From contig NZ_BLPG01000001.1 of assembly GCF_011764445.1 (NCBI RefSeq), positions 4,588,001-4,652,000 of the forward strand: 64,000 nucleotides of DNA. The letters run 5' to 3'. Position 1 is the stretch's first letter, and every line of letters begins with the position of its first letter. Position numbers and translations under genes: made by a program. This document shows positions 25,138-35,724 of this stretch, one piece after another. Under the pieces are notes generated by a model. That model worked only from the letters and a program-made list of their open reading frames with translations. It searched no databases and was not told where the DNA came from. Origin of the DNA: Phytohabitans rumicis. Its GTDB lineage: Bacteria > Actinomycetota > Actinomycetes > Mycobacteriales > Micromonosporaceae.

Positions 25138-26408
25138 GTATCGACCCTCGGGCCAGGCGGCGAGCGGACGGAACCCGGCCGGGCCGTACTCGCCGGCGAC
25201 CGTGATCGGGCCGCCCCGCTAGCGGCCAGCAGCCACCACGGCTCGTCGTGCCCGGCGGACAGCGGCACCGCGTCGCCGGCCGCGTCGACCAGGTGCCGGT
25301 CGTCGGTCGGCGTCACCCCGGCCAGCAGCATCGGCACGCTCTCGCACCATGGCTCGGCGGCCACCGCGGCGGTCCAGCCGGCCAGCGCCTCGCGGATGGC
25401 CGGCGCCCCCGCCGGAGCGGTGCCCGGCTGGAGCACCGCGTGCCGGTGCGCGAAGACCGCCCGCATCGGCAGGGCGCCCGGGTACCAGCACAGGTCGGCG
25501 TCGATGGCCGTACCCGGGACGGTGTCGGCGGGGAGCGCCTGCCCCGGCGGCGCGAACGCCAGGAGCAGCGCGAACCGCCCCGAGTCGGTGCCGCGCAGCC
25601 AGGTGCGCCGGGTGATGAGGCGGTCGTCGGCCAGCTCGACCTGGCCGAGCACGTGCCAGCGGTCGCGCAGCGGTGGGCCGGCCAGGACCTCCTCGGTCGG
25701 CACCGGGATGCCGACCCGGGAGCGCACGGTCGCGGCGAGCGGATCGGGCAGCTCGCCAACCCGCCCGTACGCGGCGACGAGCAGGCGGAGCAGCGCCAGC
25801 TCGCCCAGTAGCCGGTCGGCCCACTGCGCGCCGACCCCCGCGATCCGCCCCAGCCGCCGTACGGCGTTCGCCGCGCCGGGCGCCTGCGCGTCGACCAGCC
25901 GGGCGGCCATCGCCTCGTACGGGCCGTAGCCGGAGCGCTCGGCCCCGGCCAGCCCGTGGGAGATCTGATCCAGGAGCCAGCGGTCCAGCTCCTGCATGCC
26001 CGCGGCGACGCGATCGGCGCGCTTGCCGGCGGCCGCCTCGCTGGGCTGGCCCTTCTTGACCGGGGCGCGCCGGGGCTTCGCCGCCCGGGCCGCGTGCCAC
26101 TCGTCCACCCAGTCGGGCGCCTCCGCCTCCGGGGCGCCGCCGGCCGACCACAGCAGCATCAGGCCGAGCGCGTGCTTGCACGGAAACTTCCGGCTCGGGC
26201 AGGAGCACCGGTACGCCGGCTCGCTCAGGTCGACGCACACCTGGTACGGATGCTTGCCACTGCCCCGGCACAGCCCCCAGAGCAGGTCGCCGCCCCACCC
26301 GGCCGACTCCCACTTCGTGGCCGCGCTGGCCCCCTGCCCGGCCCGCGCGGAGCTGGCGTCCGGGGCGAGCGCGATCACCTGGGCGGCGCTCCACCGTTCG
26401 TTCGGCAC
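25138..26408 (-). CDS. SWIM zinc-finger protein, frameshifted at its C-terminus
   Basis: The protein of about 400 residues has a SWIM zinc finger near the N-terminus: CSCPSRKFPCKH gives Cys68, Cys70, Cys77 and His79 in the CxCxnCxH pattern. A low-complexity Lys/Arg/Ala linker and a helical domain follow. SWIM fingers bind DNA or proteins. The frame breaks at about 25217-25220 after EPWWLLAASG, where AGCGGGGCGGCCC needs one more G. The corrected chain reads GPITVAGEYGPAGF to WPEGRYVA and then runs without a stop into the DUF5691 frame. It is the first gene of the MoxR-VWA operon and is divergent from the DedA gene over 128 bp. Confidence 0.78.
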
Positions 26409-27207
26409 CGGAGAAATGTAGTGCCCCCTGTGACATCCATCTCGGTACCCCGAGATCGACTCAGGGGTGATTTAGGGGGGCGTCTCCGTGCCCGCCCCGG
26501 ATGTCCGCGGGCCGCCGCACCCATAGCGTCGTGTACATGGGTGATTGGCTGGGGTGGATCGGGGAACTGCCGACGGTGGTGTTCACCATCGCGCTGGGCG
26601 TGGTCATGGTGCTCGACGCGATCCCGCTGGTGGGCGTGCTGGTGCCCGGTGACGTCGCGGTCCTCGGCGCGCTCGGCGCCCGCGGTGCCGTGGGCGGCGG
26701 AAGCGTGCTGCTCGCGGTGGTCGGCGGCTGCCTGGCCGGCTGGTCGCTCACCTTCGCCGTCGGGCGCTACCTCGGCGACCGGGTACGCCACGGCCGGATC
26801 GGCCGGTGGATCGGCGAGGGCCGGTGGGCGTCGGCCGAGCGGGCGCTGCGCCTCGAAGGGTCCCGGATGGTGGCGGTCGCCCCTTTCCTGCCCGTGCTTA
26901 ACGCGCTGGTGCCGCTGGCCGCGGGTGGGCTGCGGATGCCGTATCGCCGCTTCCTGCGCTCGGCCGCCGTGGGAGCGGCCCTCTGGGGCGGCCTGTACGT
27001 CGGGCTGGGCCTGCTCGGTCAGGCCGTCGGCGGGGCGTTCGGCGGGACGACCACGACCATGGTGGCGACGATCGCCATCGGCCTGACGTTCGGCTGGGTC
27101 GCCCTCTTCGGCGCCCGCCGCCGGCTCGCGGTGGCCGATGCGGCAGCGGACGACGTGGCCGCGGTCACAATCAAGGCACTGACCGGAACAGAGCGCACCG
27201 TTCGTAA

Positions 27208-27228
27208 CTTGAGCCGTACAAGCTCAAC
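27208..27228. promoter_or_regulatory. HAIR-like operator (HspR-type) before lon
   Basis: CTTGAGC-N7-GCTCAAC is an inverted repeat with 6-bp arms (TTGAGC/GCTCAA) and a 7-nt spacer, close to the HspR-associated inverted repeat CTTGAGT-N7-ACTCAAG. A further perfect half-site ACTCAAG overlaps at 27227-27233. It ends 20 bp before the lon start. HspR control of lon is described in Streptomyces. Confidence 0.65.
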
Positions 27229-27248
27229 TCAAGAACGGGGTATCCCCA

Positions 27249-29570
<2,322 letters not shown>

Positions 29571-29584
29571 CCCGCCGCCCTACC

Positions 29585-29622
29585 CCGCCGCCCCCGCCCT
29601 GATCACTTGGGGCGGGGCGGCG
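29585..29622 (+). terminator. Rho-independent-type terminator after lon
   Basis: An imperfect GC hairpin with arms of about 13 bp (CGCCGCCCCCGCCC against GGGGCGGGGCGGCG) surrounds a loop containing TGATCACTT and is followed by TTATTA. It begins 15 bp after the lon stop. Confidence 0.65.
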
Positions 29623-29879
29623 TTATTAAACTGTGACCATTTTCCAAATCGCCTACCGGTGGTTAGCGGTCCTATGCGGTACTGGGCGGTTTTTCCTGAT
29701 TTACTCCCCATAACCGGCCACATTGCGGTGGTTGGTTGGTGACAAGACGTGTTTCCCCTCGGCACGAGCGTGTTACCGGCTGGTAGCGCGGGCTCTTGTG
29801 ACAAAGGTCGCTTCGCGGGAACATCAGCTCCGCGCTTGCTACCGGCCGGTAACGGCGCCGTTTCTCGAGGAGGAACTTC
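29623..29879. promoter_or_regulatory. Upstream region of the DUF6230 gene with two TACCGGCYGGTA palindromes
   Basis: TACCGGCTGGTA at 29774-29785 and the perfect palindrome TACCGGCCGGTA at 29840-29851 have starts exactly 66 bp apart (about six helical turns). A looser copy, TACCGGTGGTTA, is at 29654. The second site lies 29 bp before the GTG at 29880. They look like operator sites for one dimeric regulator; the regulator is not identified. Confidence 0.5.
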
Positions 29880-30491
29880 GTGAAGGATCCGCAAGGCAAC
29901 CTGGTGCGCGGGCGTACCAGATGGCGGCGCTTCGCCGCGTTGCTGGTGCCCGCGACCGCGGTCGCCGGCGCCATAGTTTTCGGCATGGCCAACGGCGCGA
30001 TCGCCGCGTCGTTCGCCGTCTCGGGCCAGACCTTCAAGGTCTCCGCCGACCGGCTCGAGGGTGACGGGTTCACCCAGTACGGCGGCACCGTCACGGAGAA
30101 GAAGACCGGCACCTCGCACCCGGTCGCCGTCTCCGGGATCGAGAGCGCCGAGCTGTACAACCTCTGCCAGTCGGTGAAGGTGCCCAACCTGCCCGTCGTG
30201 CTGACCATCAACGCCGGCGGCGGCAATAAGCCCGCGACCGCGAAGAACCTTCTCCTCGACGTCGTGAAGCTTGAGGGCGACGCCACCTTCACCAACATCC
30301 AGATCGGCCGGGACGCCTCGGACCTCGGCGGCGAGCTGGGCAGCTTCGGGCAGCGGGCGGACCACGTCACGATCACCGGCCTGAAGCAGACGGCCTGGTC
30401 CACCACGGCCGGCACGTTCACGCTGACCGGGCTCACGCTCAAGGTCAACGTGGGTGCGGACGCCAAGGAATGCTTCGTCGACACTCCGTAG
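29880..30491 (+). CDS. DUF6230 family exported protein
   Basis: This 203-residue protein has a basic N-terminus and a hydrophobic signal or anchor segment (FAALLVPATAVAGAIVFGMANGAIA, about residues 18-42). A beta-rich extracytoplasmic domain follows that starts SFAVSGQTFKVSADRLEGDGFTQYGG. The GTG at 29880 is preceded by the strong ribosome-binding site GGAGG. In Streptomyces and relatives this family is encoded next to DUF6114 proteins, as here (15 bp downstream). Some relatives carry the name cholesterol esterase, but no hydrolase motif is visible. It may be a cell-surface lipid-binding or structural protein. Two palindromes upstream suggest specific regulation. Confidence 0.82.
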   Translation: MKDPQGNLVRGRTRWRRFAALLVPATAVAGAIVFGMANGAIAASFAVSGQTFKVSADRLEGDGFTQYGGTVTEKKTGTSHPVAVSGIESAELYNLCQSVKVPNLPVVLTINAGGGNKPATAKNLLLDVVKLEGDATFTNIQIGRDASDLGGELGSFGQRADHVTITGLKQTAWSTTAGTFTLTGLTLKVNVGADAKECFVDTP

Positions 30492-30505
30492 CTGTGGAGG
30501 AGCAT

Positions 30506-31855
30506 GTGACCACCCCGAACTTGTGGGTGCGGGGCTGGCGGGCCTTTCGCGGTTGGCGGCGGTCCCGGCCGTTCTGGGGCGGGTTGTTCACCCTGCTGGC
30601 CGGCCTGGAGATCTTCGCCACGACGCAGATGAGCCTTGCTGGCCTCACCTTCCAGATGGGGCCGACCGGCTTCCTGTCCTGGCTGATCCCGACGATCCTG
30701 GCGACGTGCGGACTGCTGATGTGGTTCACACCGCAGCACCGCCTCTTCTACGCGATCGTCGCCGCGGTGACGGCGGTCTTCTCGCTCATCGGGGTCAACC
30801 TGGGCGGCTTCCTGATCGGGCTGCTCTTCGGCATGGTGGGCAGCGCGCTGGGCTTCGCGTGGGTGCAGGTGCCCTCGACCGAAGGGCCGGCTTCGCCAGC
30901 GGAGCCGGAAGGCGCGCAGCCCGAGCCCGACGATGACGCCACTGTGGACGACCTGCTCAGCGGCGAGCAGCCGCCGCGGCACCGGACCCAGCTCTTCGCG
31001 GTGACGTTGATCCTGATGAGCGTGGCCGCGGTGGGTGTGGTGACCGCGCCCGGCGCCGGCCCGGCGTACGCGGCGCCGTGCGCGACCACGCCGGCGCCGA
31101 CCGCGTCCGCGCCGGCCACAACGGCCACGCCCAGCCCGACGCCGGCACCGGCGGAGGGCGAAGACGACGGCAACATCGTCACCGACATCATCGAGGGCAT
31201 CGGCAGTGTCCTGGACGGCATCGGCGACCTGCTCGGCATCGGCGGAACGGAGGAGTCCGCCGCTGCCGAGCCCACCCCGTCGCCTTCGCCAAGTGCGAGC
31301 GCCAGCCCCAGCCCCATCCCCACCAAGAAGCCCTGCGCCCCCGGTACGGGCACCGGCACCGACGAGGACGGCGAGGACGACGAGCCTGCGGTGGTCGCGG
31401 CCGCGCAGCTCGACCCGCCGGCCGGCATCCAGCCCATCAGCCGCACACCGTCCCGGATGACCGGGACCAAGCAGACCAACTGGGCCCTGAAGTACGTCGG
31501 CGTCACCGCGTTGCCCGTCCGCGGCGGCGGCACGACGGAAGTGCTGTGGTTCGAGATGGGCAAGTCCACCACCGACGACTTCGAGCTGCGCCCCGCGATC
31601 CCCGGCGACAAGACCATGTCGCTCAAGAGCAGCGCACTGACCGTCGAGGGCCACGTGCGGTTCTTCACCCCGCGCTTCACCGGCAAGCTGCTCGGCCTAC
31701 CCCAGGTCTACACGCCAGACTCGCCGCCGCCGCTGATCCCCGGCGTGGAGATCCCGCTGATCCCGATCGTCTTCACCGACATCGACATCCAGCTGGCGTA
31801 CATCGACTGCGACAAGCTGGGCTCGCCCGACCTGATCAACACGCTGCCCAGCTAA
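30506..31855 (+). CDS. DUF6114 family membrane protein with low-complexity extension
   Basis: This 449-residue protein starts at the GTG at 30506, after GGAGG. The N-terminal DUF6114 part (about residues 1-120) has three to four transmembrane helices (PFWGGLFTLLAGLEIFAT, SWLIPTILATCGLLMWF, LFYAIVAAVTAVFSLIGV, GFLIGLLFGMVGSALGFAW). A further hydrophobic helix lies at about residues 160-185. Two proline/serine/threonine-rich stretches follow, then a C-terminal domain (about 310-449) with LPVRGGGTTEVLWFEMGKS, which resembles the partner DUF6230-type beta domain. It is in an operon with DUF6230. The fused C-terminal part makes it longer than simple DUF6114 proteins. Function is unknown. Confidence 0.8.
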   Translation: MTTPNLWVRGWRAFRGWRRSRPFWGGLFTLLAGLEIFATTQMSLAGLTFQMGPTGFLSWLIPTILATCGLLMWFTPQHRLFYAIVAAVTAVFSLIGVNLGGFLIGLLFGMVGSALGFAWVQVPSTEGPASPAEPEGAQPEPDDDATVDDLLSGEQPPRHRTQLFAVTLILMSVAAVGVVTAPGAGPAYAAPCATTPAPTASAPATTATPSPTPAPAEGEDDGNIVTDIIEGIGSVLDGIGDLLGIGGTEESAAAEPTPSPSPSASASPSPIPTKKPCAPGTGTGTDEDGEDDEPAVVAAAQLDPPAGIQPISRTPSRMTGTKQTNWALKYVGVTALPVRGGGTTEVLWFEMGKSTTDDFELRPAIPGDKTMSLKSSALTVEGHVRFFTPRFTGKLLGLPQVYTPDSPPPLIPGVEIPLIPIVFTDIDIQLAYIDCDKLGSPDLINTLPS

Positions 31856-31881
31856 CCGAAGACTTCTACTGTTCCCACGCG

Positions 31882-31913
31882 GCGAACGGGTCGGCGACTG
31901 CCGACCCGTTCGC
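31882..31913. terminator. Bidirectional hairpin terminator
   Basis: Perfect 14-bp arms, GCGAACGGGTCGGC and GCCGACCCGTTCGC, enclose the loop GACT between the convergent DUF6114 and DUF885 genes. Confidence 0.82.
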
Positions 31914-31934
31914 TGTTCGCGCTGAGTGAGGGCT

Positions 31935-33605
31935 TCAGAGGCGGGCCATCGCCGCCTTGAACGGGTCGAGGCCGAGCGAGCCGAGGTTGAGCGCGTCGCG
32001 GTGGAACTCCTTGAGGTCGAAGCTGGCCCCCTTGCGCGCCTTGGCGTCGTCGCGGGCGCCCAGCCAGATCCGCTCGCCCACCTTGTACGCCGGCGCCTGC
32101 CCCGGCCAGCCGAGGTAGCGGTTGAGCTCGAAGCGCAGGTTCTCGTCCGGCACCCGGCAGTGCGCGCGCAGGAACTCCCAGCCCAGCTCGGGCGTCCACC
32201 GCTCGCCCGGGTGGAAGCCGAACGGGTTGTCGCGCGGGATCTCCAACTCCAGGTGCATGCCGATGTCGACGATCACCCGGGCCGCGCGGAACGCCTGACC
32301 GTCGAGCATGCCGAGCTTGTCGCCCGGGTCTTCGAGGTACCCGAGGTCGTCCATCAGGCGCTCGGCGTACAGGGCCCAGCCCTCGCCGTGCCCGGACGAC
32401 CAGCTCAGCACCCGCTGCCAGCGGTTGAGCAGCTCGGCCCGGACCAGGGTCTGGGCGACCTGCAGGTGGTGCCCCGGCACGCCCTCGTGGTAGACGGTGG
32501 TGACCTCCCGCCACGTCGAGAACTCGTTGATGCCCTGCGGCACCGCCCACCACATCCGTCCGGGGCGGCTGAAGTCTTCGCTCGGCGCGGTGTAGTAGAT
32601 GCCGCCGTCGCTGGTCGGGGCGAGGCAGCACTCGATCCGGCGTACCTGCTCGGGGATGTCGAAGTGGGTGCCGTGCAGGTCGGCGAGCGCCTTGTCGGCC
32701 AGCGCCTGCATCCAGTCCCGGAACGCCTCCTTGCCCTGGATCTGCCGGGACGGGTCGGCGTCCAGCGCGGCCACCGCGTCGTCGATCGAGGCCCCCGGGC
32801 CGACGACCCTCGCGGCCACCGCGCGCATCTCGGCCTCCAAGCGCGCCAGCTCCGCGAACCCCCACGCGTACGTCTCGTCGAGGTCGATGCGGGCGCCCAG
32901 GAAGTACCGGGAGGCGAGCTGGTAGCGGTCGCGCCCGGCGGCCTGCTTCTCGCGGCCGTGCGGGGCGAGGTCGTCACGCAGGAACGCGCCGAATTCGGCG
33001 GTCGCGGCGGTGGCCGCGGCGGCGCCCCGCCTGAGCTCGGCGGCGAGCGTGCCGTCGGCCTCCAACTGCTCGACCAGCCCGTGGAAGAAGTTGTCCCCGT
33101 CCGGGTCGGTCCAGGTGTCGCACTGCTTGGCGACCTCGATCATCTGGGCGCGGGGGCTCGCATGCCCGGCGTCCGCGGCCGCCAGCAGCGTCACCTTGTA
33201 CTGGTCGAGCGCGCGCGGAAACTGGCCGAGCCGGGCGGCGATGTTGGCGACGGCCGCCTCGCCCTCGGTGGGCATGAGATCGAAGACCATGCGCAGGCCG
33301 TGCAGCGCGCTGGAGATCACGTTGAGCTCGCTGGCGGTCTCGCCCGCGTCGTACCGTTCCAGTTCCAGGCCGAGGCGCTCGGTCATGGCCTCCTTGGCCA
33401 CCCGTTCCGGCTCGCTCTCGGGCACGGCCGCGGTGAGGTCGGCCAGGGCGCGGCGGCTCAGCTCGGCCTGCGCGGCGAAGCCGTCCGGCGACAGGTCATC
33501 GAGGCGGTCGTCGTAGCCGGCGATCCCGGCGAACGTCGCCCCGGTCGGGTTGAGCGCTGCCCAGTCGTCGACGTACCGGTCTGCAAGATCGTTGATTCGT
33601 CCCAC
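31935..33605 (-). CDS. DUF885 family zinc metallopeptidase-like protein
   Basis: This 556-residue helical protein has the gluzincin-type motif YHEGVPGHH (about residues 369-377) followed by SSGHGEGWALYAERL, which supplies the third ligand glutamate. The family is related to M3/M32-type peptidases and is thought to cleave peptides in the cytoplasm; substrates are unknown. No signal peptide is seen. The GTG at 33605 gives the conserved start VGRINDLADRYVDDWAALNPTGAT. It is convergent with DUF6114 across a perfect hairpin and divergent from the EamA gene. Confidence 0.87.
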   Translation of the reverse strand: MGRINDLADRYVDDWAALNPTGATFAGIAGYDDRLDDLSPDGFAAQAELSRRALADLTAAVPESEPERVAKEAMTERLGLELERYDAGETASELNVISSALHGLRMVFDLMPTEGEAAVANIAARLGQFPRALDQYKVTLLAAADAGHASPRAQMIEVAKQCDTWTDPDGDNFFHGLVEQLEADGTLAAELRRGAAAATAATAEFGAFLRDDLAPHGREKQAAGRDRYQLASRYFLGARIDLDETYAWGFAELARLEAEMRAVAARVVGPGASIDDAVAALDADPSRQIQGKEAFRDWMQALADKALADLHGTHFDIPEQVRRIECCLAPTSDGGIYYTAPSEDFSRPGRMWWAVPQGINEFSTWREVTTVYHEGVPGHHLQVAQTLVRAELLNRWQRVLSWSSGHGEGWALYAERLMDDLGYLEDPGDKLGMLDGQAFRAARVIVDIGMHLELEIPRDNPFGFHPGERWTPELGWEFLRAHCRVPDENLRFELNRYLGWPGQAPAYKVGERIWLGARDDAKARKGASFDLKEFHRDALNLGSLGLDPFKAAMARL

Positions 33606-33715
33606 AGTGCGACCCTACGTGAGGGTCCCAACCACATATCGGTACGGGGTGACGGCCATCACCAGGTCCGAAAAGCGCAGGACTTTTGTCGTACCCCTCG
33701 GGCAGAGTGTCAGGA

Positions 33716-34688
33716 GTGTCCACCGCTACCGCTCCTGACAAGGTCGACCTGCGCGCATTCCTGCCCGGGTTCCTCACGCTGGCGGTGATCTGGGGCGCCA
33801 GCTTCCTGTTCATCAAGGTCGGCGTGCGCGAGCTGCACCCGCTCTACCTCACGCTGGGCCGGGTCGGCACCGGGGCGCTCACCCTGCTCGTCGTGCTGGC
33901 GGTCACCCGTGACCGGCTGCCCCGCGACCTGAAGGTGTGGGGCACCTGTTCGTCGTCGGGGCGATCGGGGTCGCCCTGCCGTTCACCCTCTTCGGCTTCG
34001 GGGAGCAGCGCGTCTCGTCGGTGCTGGCCGGCATCTGGAACGCGACGACCCCGCTGATCGCGCTGCCGATGGCGGTGTTGATCTTCCGTACCGAGCGGCT
34101 GACCGTCCGGGGCGCGGCCGGCATCGGGATCGGCTTCGTGGGCGTGCTCACCGTGCTGGGCGTGTGGGTGGGCGTGGGCGGTTCGCACCTCACCGGGCAG
34201 CTGATGTGCTTCGGGCAGCGGCCTGCTACGGCGTCGCGATCCCGTACCTGAAGAAGTTTCTCGCGGGCCGCTCGGAGTCGGGCGCCTCGCTCTCGGCGGC
34301 CCAGTTGCTGCTGGCCACCGCGCAGCTCGCGGTGCTGAGCCCCCTGCTGGTGGGCGCGCCGCCGGCGCCGACCAGCCTGTCGCTCGACGTGGTCGGCAGC
34401 GTGGTGGCGCTCGGCGCGCTCGGCACCGGCCTGGCGTTCGTGATCAACATGCGCAATATCCGGATCGCCGGGGCGACCACCGCGTCGACGGTGACCTACC
34501 TGATCCCGATCGCGGCCACCGTGATCGGCGTGCTGGCCCTGGACGAGCACCTGTCGTGGTACCAGCCGGTCGGCGCGCTTGTCGTGCTCGCCGGGGTGGC
34601 GGTGTCGCAGGGGCTGATCCGCCGCCGGAGAGCGGTCAGCCGTGCCCCCGAGCCCATTCGACAACCCGCTGAGCAGGCCAGCTATTGA
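33716..34688 (+). CDS. EamA/DMT-type transporter, two frameshifts
   Basis: The rebuilt protein of about 324 residues has ten hydrophobic helices in two EamA repeats, as in drug/metabolite exporters: FLTLAVIWGASFLFIKVGVREL is the diagnostic first helix, and LDEHLSWYQPVGALVVLAGVAVSQ is the last. The frame breaks twice. At 33939-33942 a GGGG run needs one more G (KVWGHLFVVGAIG). At 34213-34215 a GGG run needs one more G (LMCFGAAACYGVAIPYL). The GTG at 33716 gives VSTATAPDKVDLRAFLPG. The substrate is unknown. The 3' end overlaps the converging PHP gene by 53 bp. Confidence 0.82.
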
Positions 34689-35715
34689 CCACGCGGTCGG
34701 CCGGTACGCCGCACAGGGCCGCCCGCTCACAGCCGAAGCGCTGCCAGTCGAGCTGACCGGGCGCGTGGGCGTCGGTGTCGATCGTGAAGACGCAGCCGGC
34801 CTCCAGGGCTTGGCGCATCAGCCGCTTCGGCGGGTCCTGGCGCTCCGGGCGGGAGTTGATCTCGACGGCCTTGCCGTGCTCGGCGCAGGCTGCGAAGACC
34901 GCGTCGGCGTCGAACTGGCTCTCCGGCCGCCCGGACCGGCTCGCCCGGCGGTGACCGCGGTCGCCCTCGCCCTCGGCGCCCTTCGGCCGCTTGGTGACCA
35001 TGCGGCCGGTGCAGTGGCCGAGGATGTCCAGGTGCGGGTTGGCGATCGCGGCCAGCATCCGCCTGGTCATCTTGGCGCTCTCGTCGCGCAGCCCGCTGTG
35101 CACCGACCCGACCACCACGTCCAGCCGGGCGAGCAGCTCGTCCTCCTGGTCCAGTGAGCCGTCGGCGAGGATGTCGACCTCGATCCCGGTGAGGATGCGA
35201 AAGCCCGGCGGGAGGGCCTCGTTGACCGCCGCGACGTAGTCGAGCTGGCGGCGCAGCCGGTCGGCGGTCAGCCCGCGGGCCACGGTCAGCGTCGGCGAGT
35301 GGTCGGTCAGTACGACGTACTCGTGGCCCAGCTCGACCGCGGCGAGCGCCATCTCCTCGATCGGCGATCCGCCATCGGACCAGTCCGAGTGCATGTGGCA
35401 GTCGCCGCGCAGGGCCTCGCGCAGCGCGGTGGCCGCCGCGTCCAGGTCGGTGCCCTCGGTGGCGAGCAGCCGGCGCAGGTAGACCGGCTCCTCACCGGCG
35501 AGCGACTCGGCGACGCACCGGGCGGTCACGTCGCCGACGCCGGAGAGCTTGGTCAGCGTGCCGGCCGCCGCGCGGGACGCGATTTCCTCGGCGGGCAGGC
35601 CGGCGAGCGTCTTGGCCGCGGAGCGAAACGCGCGTACCCGGTAGGTGGCCTCGTTCGCCCGTTCCAGCAGGAACGCGATGCGCCGCAGGTCGGCGATGGG
35701 ATCCCGGTCGGTCAC
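34636..35715 (-). CDS. PHP domain phosphoesterase with N-terminal helix-hairpin-helix region
   Basis: This 359-residue protein combines an N-terminal DNA polymerase X-like helical region (about residues 1-90, with LTKLSGVGDVTARCVAESL as helix-hairpin-helix) and a PHP metal-dependent phosphoesterase. PHP motifs are HMHSDWSDG, VLTDHSPT, ILTGIEVDIL, VVGSVHSG, NPHLDILGHCTGR and FTIDTDAHA, so the metal site appears complete. It corresponds to the C-terminal part of bacterial PolX-type proteins without the polymerase core and may be a nuclease or phosphatase. A charged insert (RPKGAEGEGDRGHRRASRSGR) lies inside the PHP barrel. The gene is preceded by the 35725 gene nine bases away. Confidence 0.84.
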   Translation of the reverse strand: MTDRDPIADLRRIAFLLERANEATYRVRAFRSAAKTLAGLPAEEIASRAAAGTLTKLSGVGDVTARCVAESLAGEEPVYLRRLLATEGTDLDAAATALREALRGDCHMHSDWSDGGSPIEEMALAAVELGHEYVVLTDHSPTLTVARGLTADRLRRQLDYVAAVNEALPPGFRILTGIEVDILADGSLDQEDELLARLDVVVGSVHSGLRDESAKMTRRMLAAIANPHLDILGHCTGRMVTKRPKGAEGEGDRGHRRASRSGRPESQFDADAVFAACAEHGKAVEINSRPERQDPPKRLMRQALEAGCVFTIDTDAHAPGQLDWQRFGCERAALCGVPADRVVNSWPAQRVVEWARGHG

Positions 35716-35724
35716 ACCTGCAAC

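Noticed and set aside
25219-26436. Alternative long leftward frame over the SWIM gene
   Set aside because: Its translation is low-complexity Arg/Gly/Ala, while the other frame has a complete SWIM zinc finger.
33716-34688. Programmed ribosomal frameshifting in the EamA gene
   Set aside because: Two independent breaks, no slippery heptamer, and the same missing-base pattern in unrelated genes make sequencing error far more likely.
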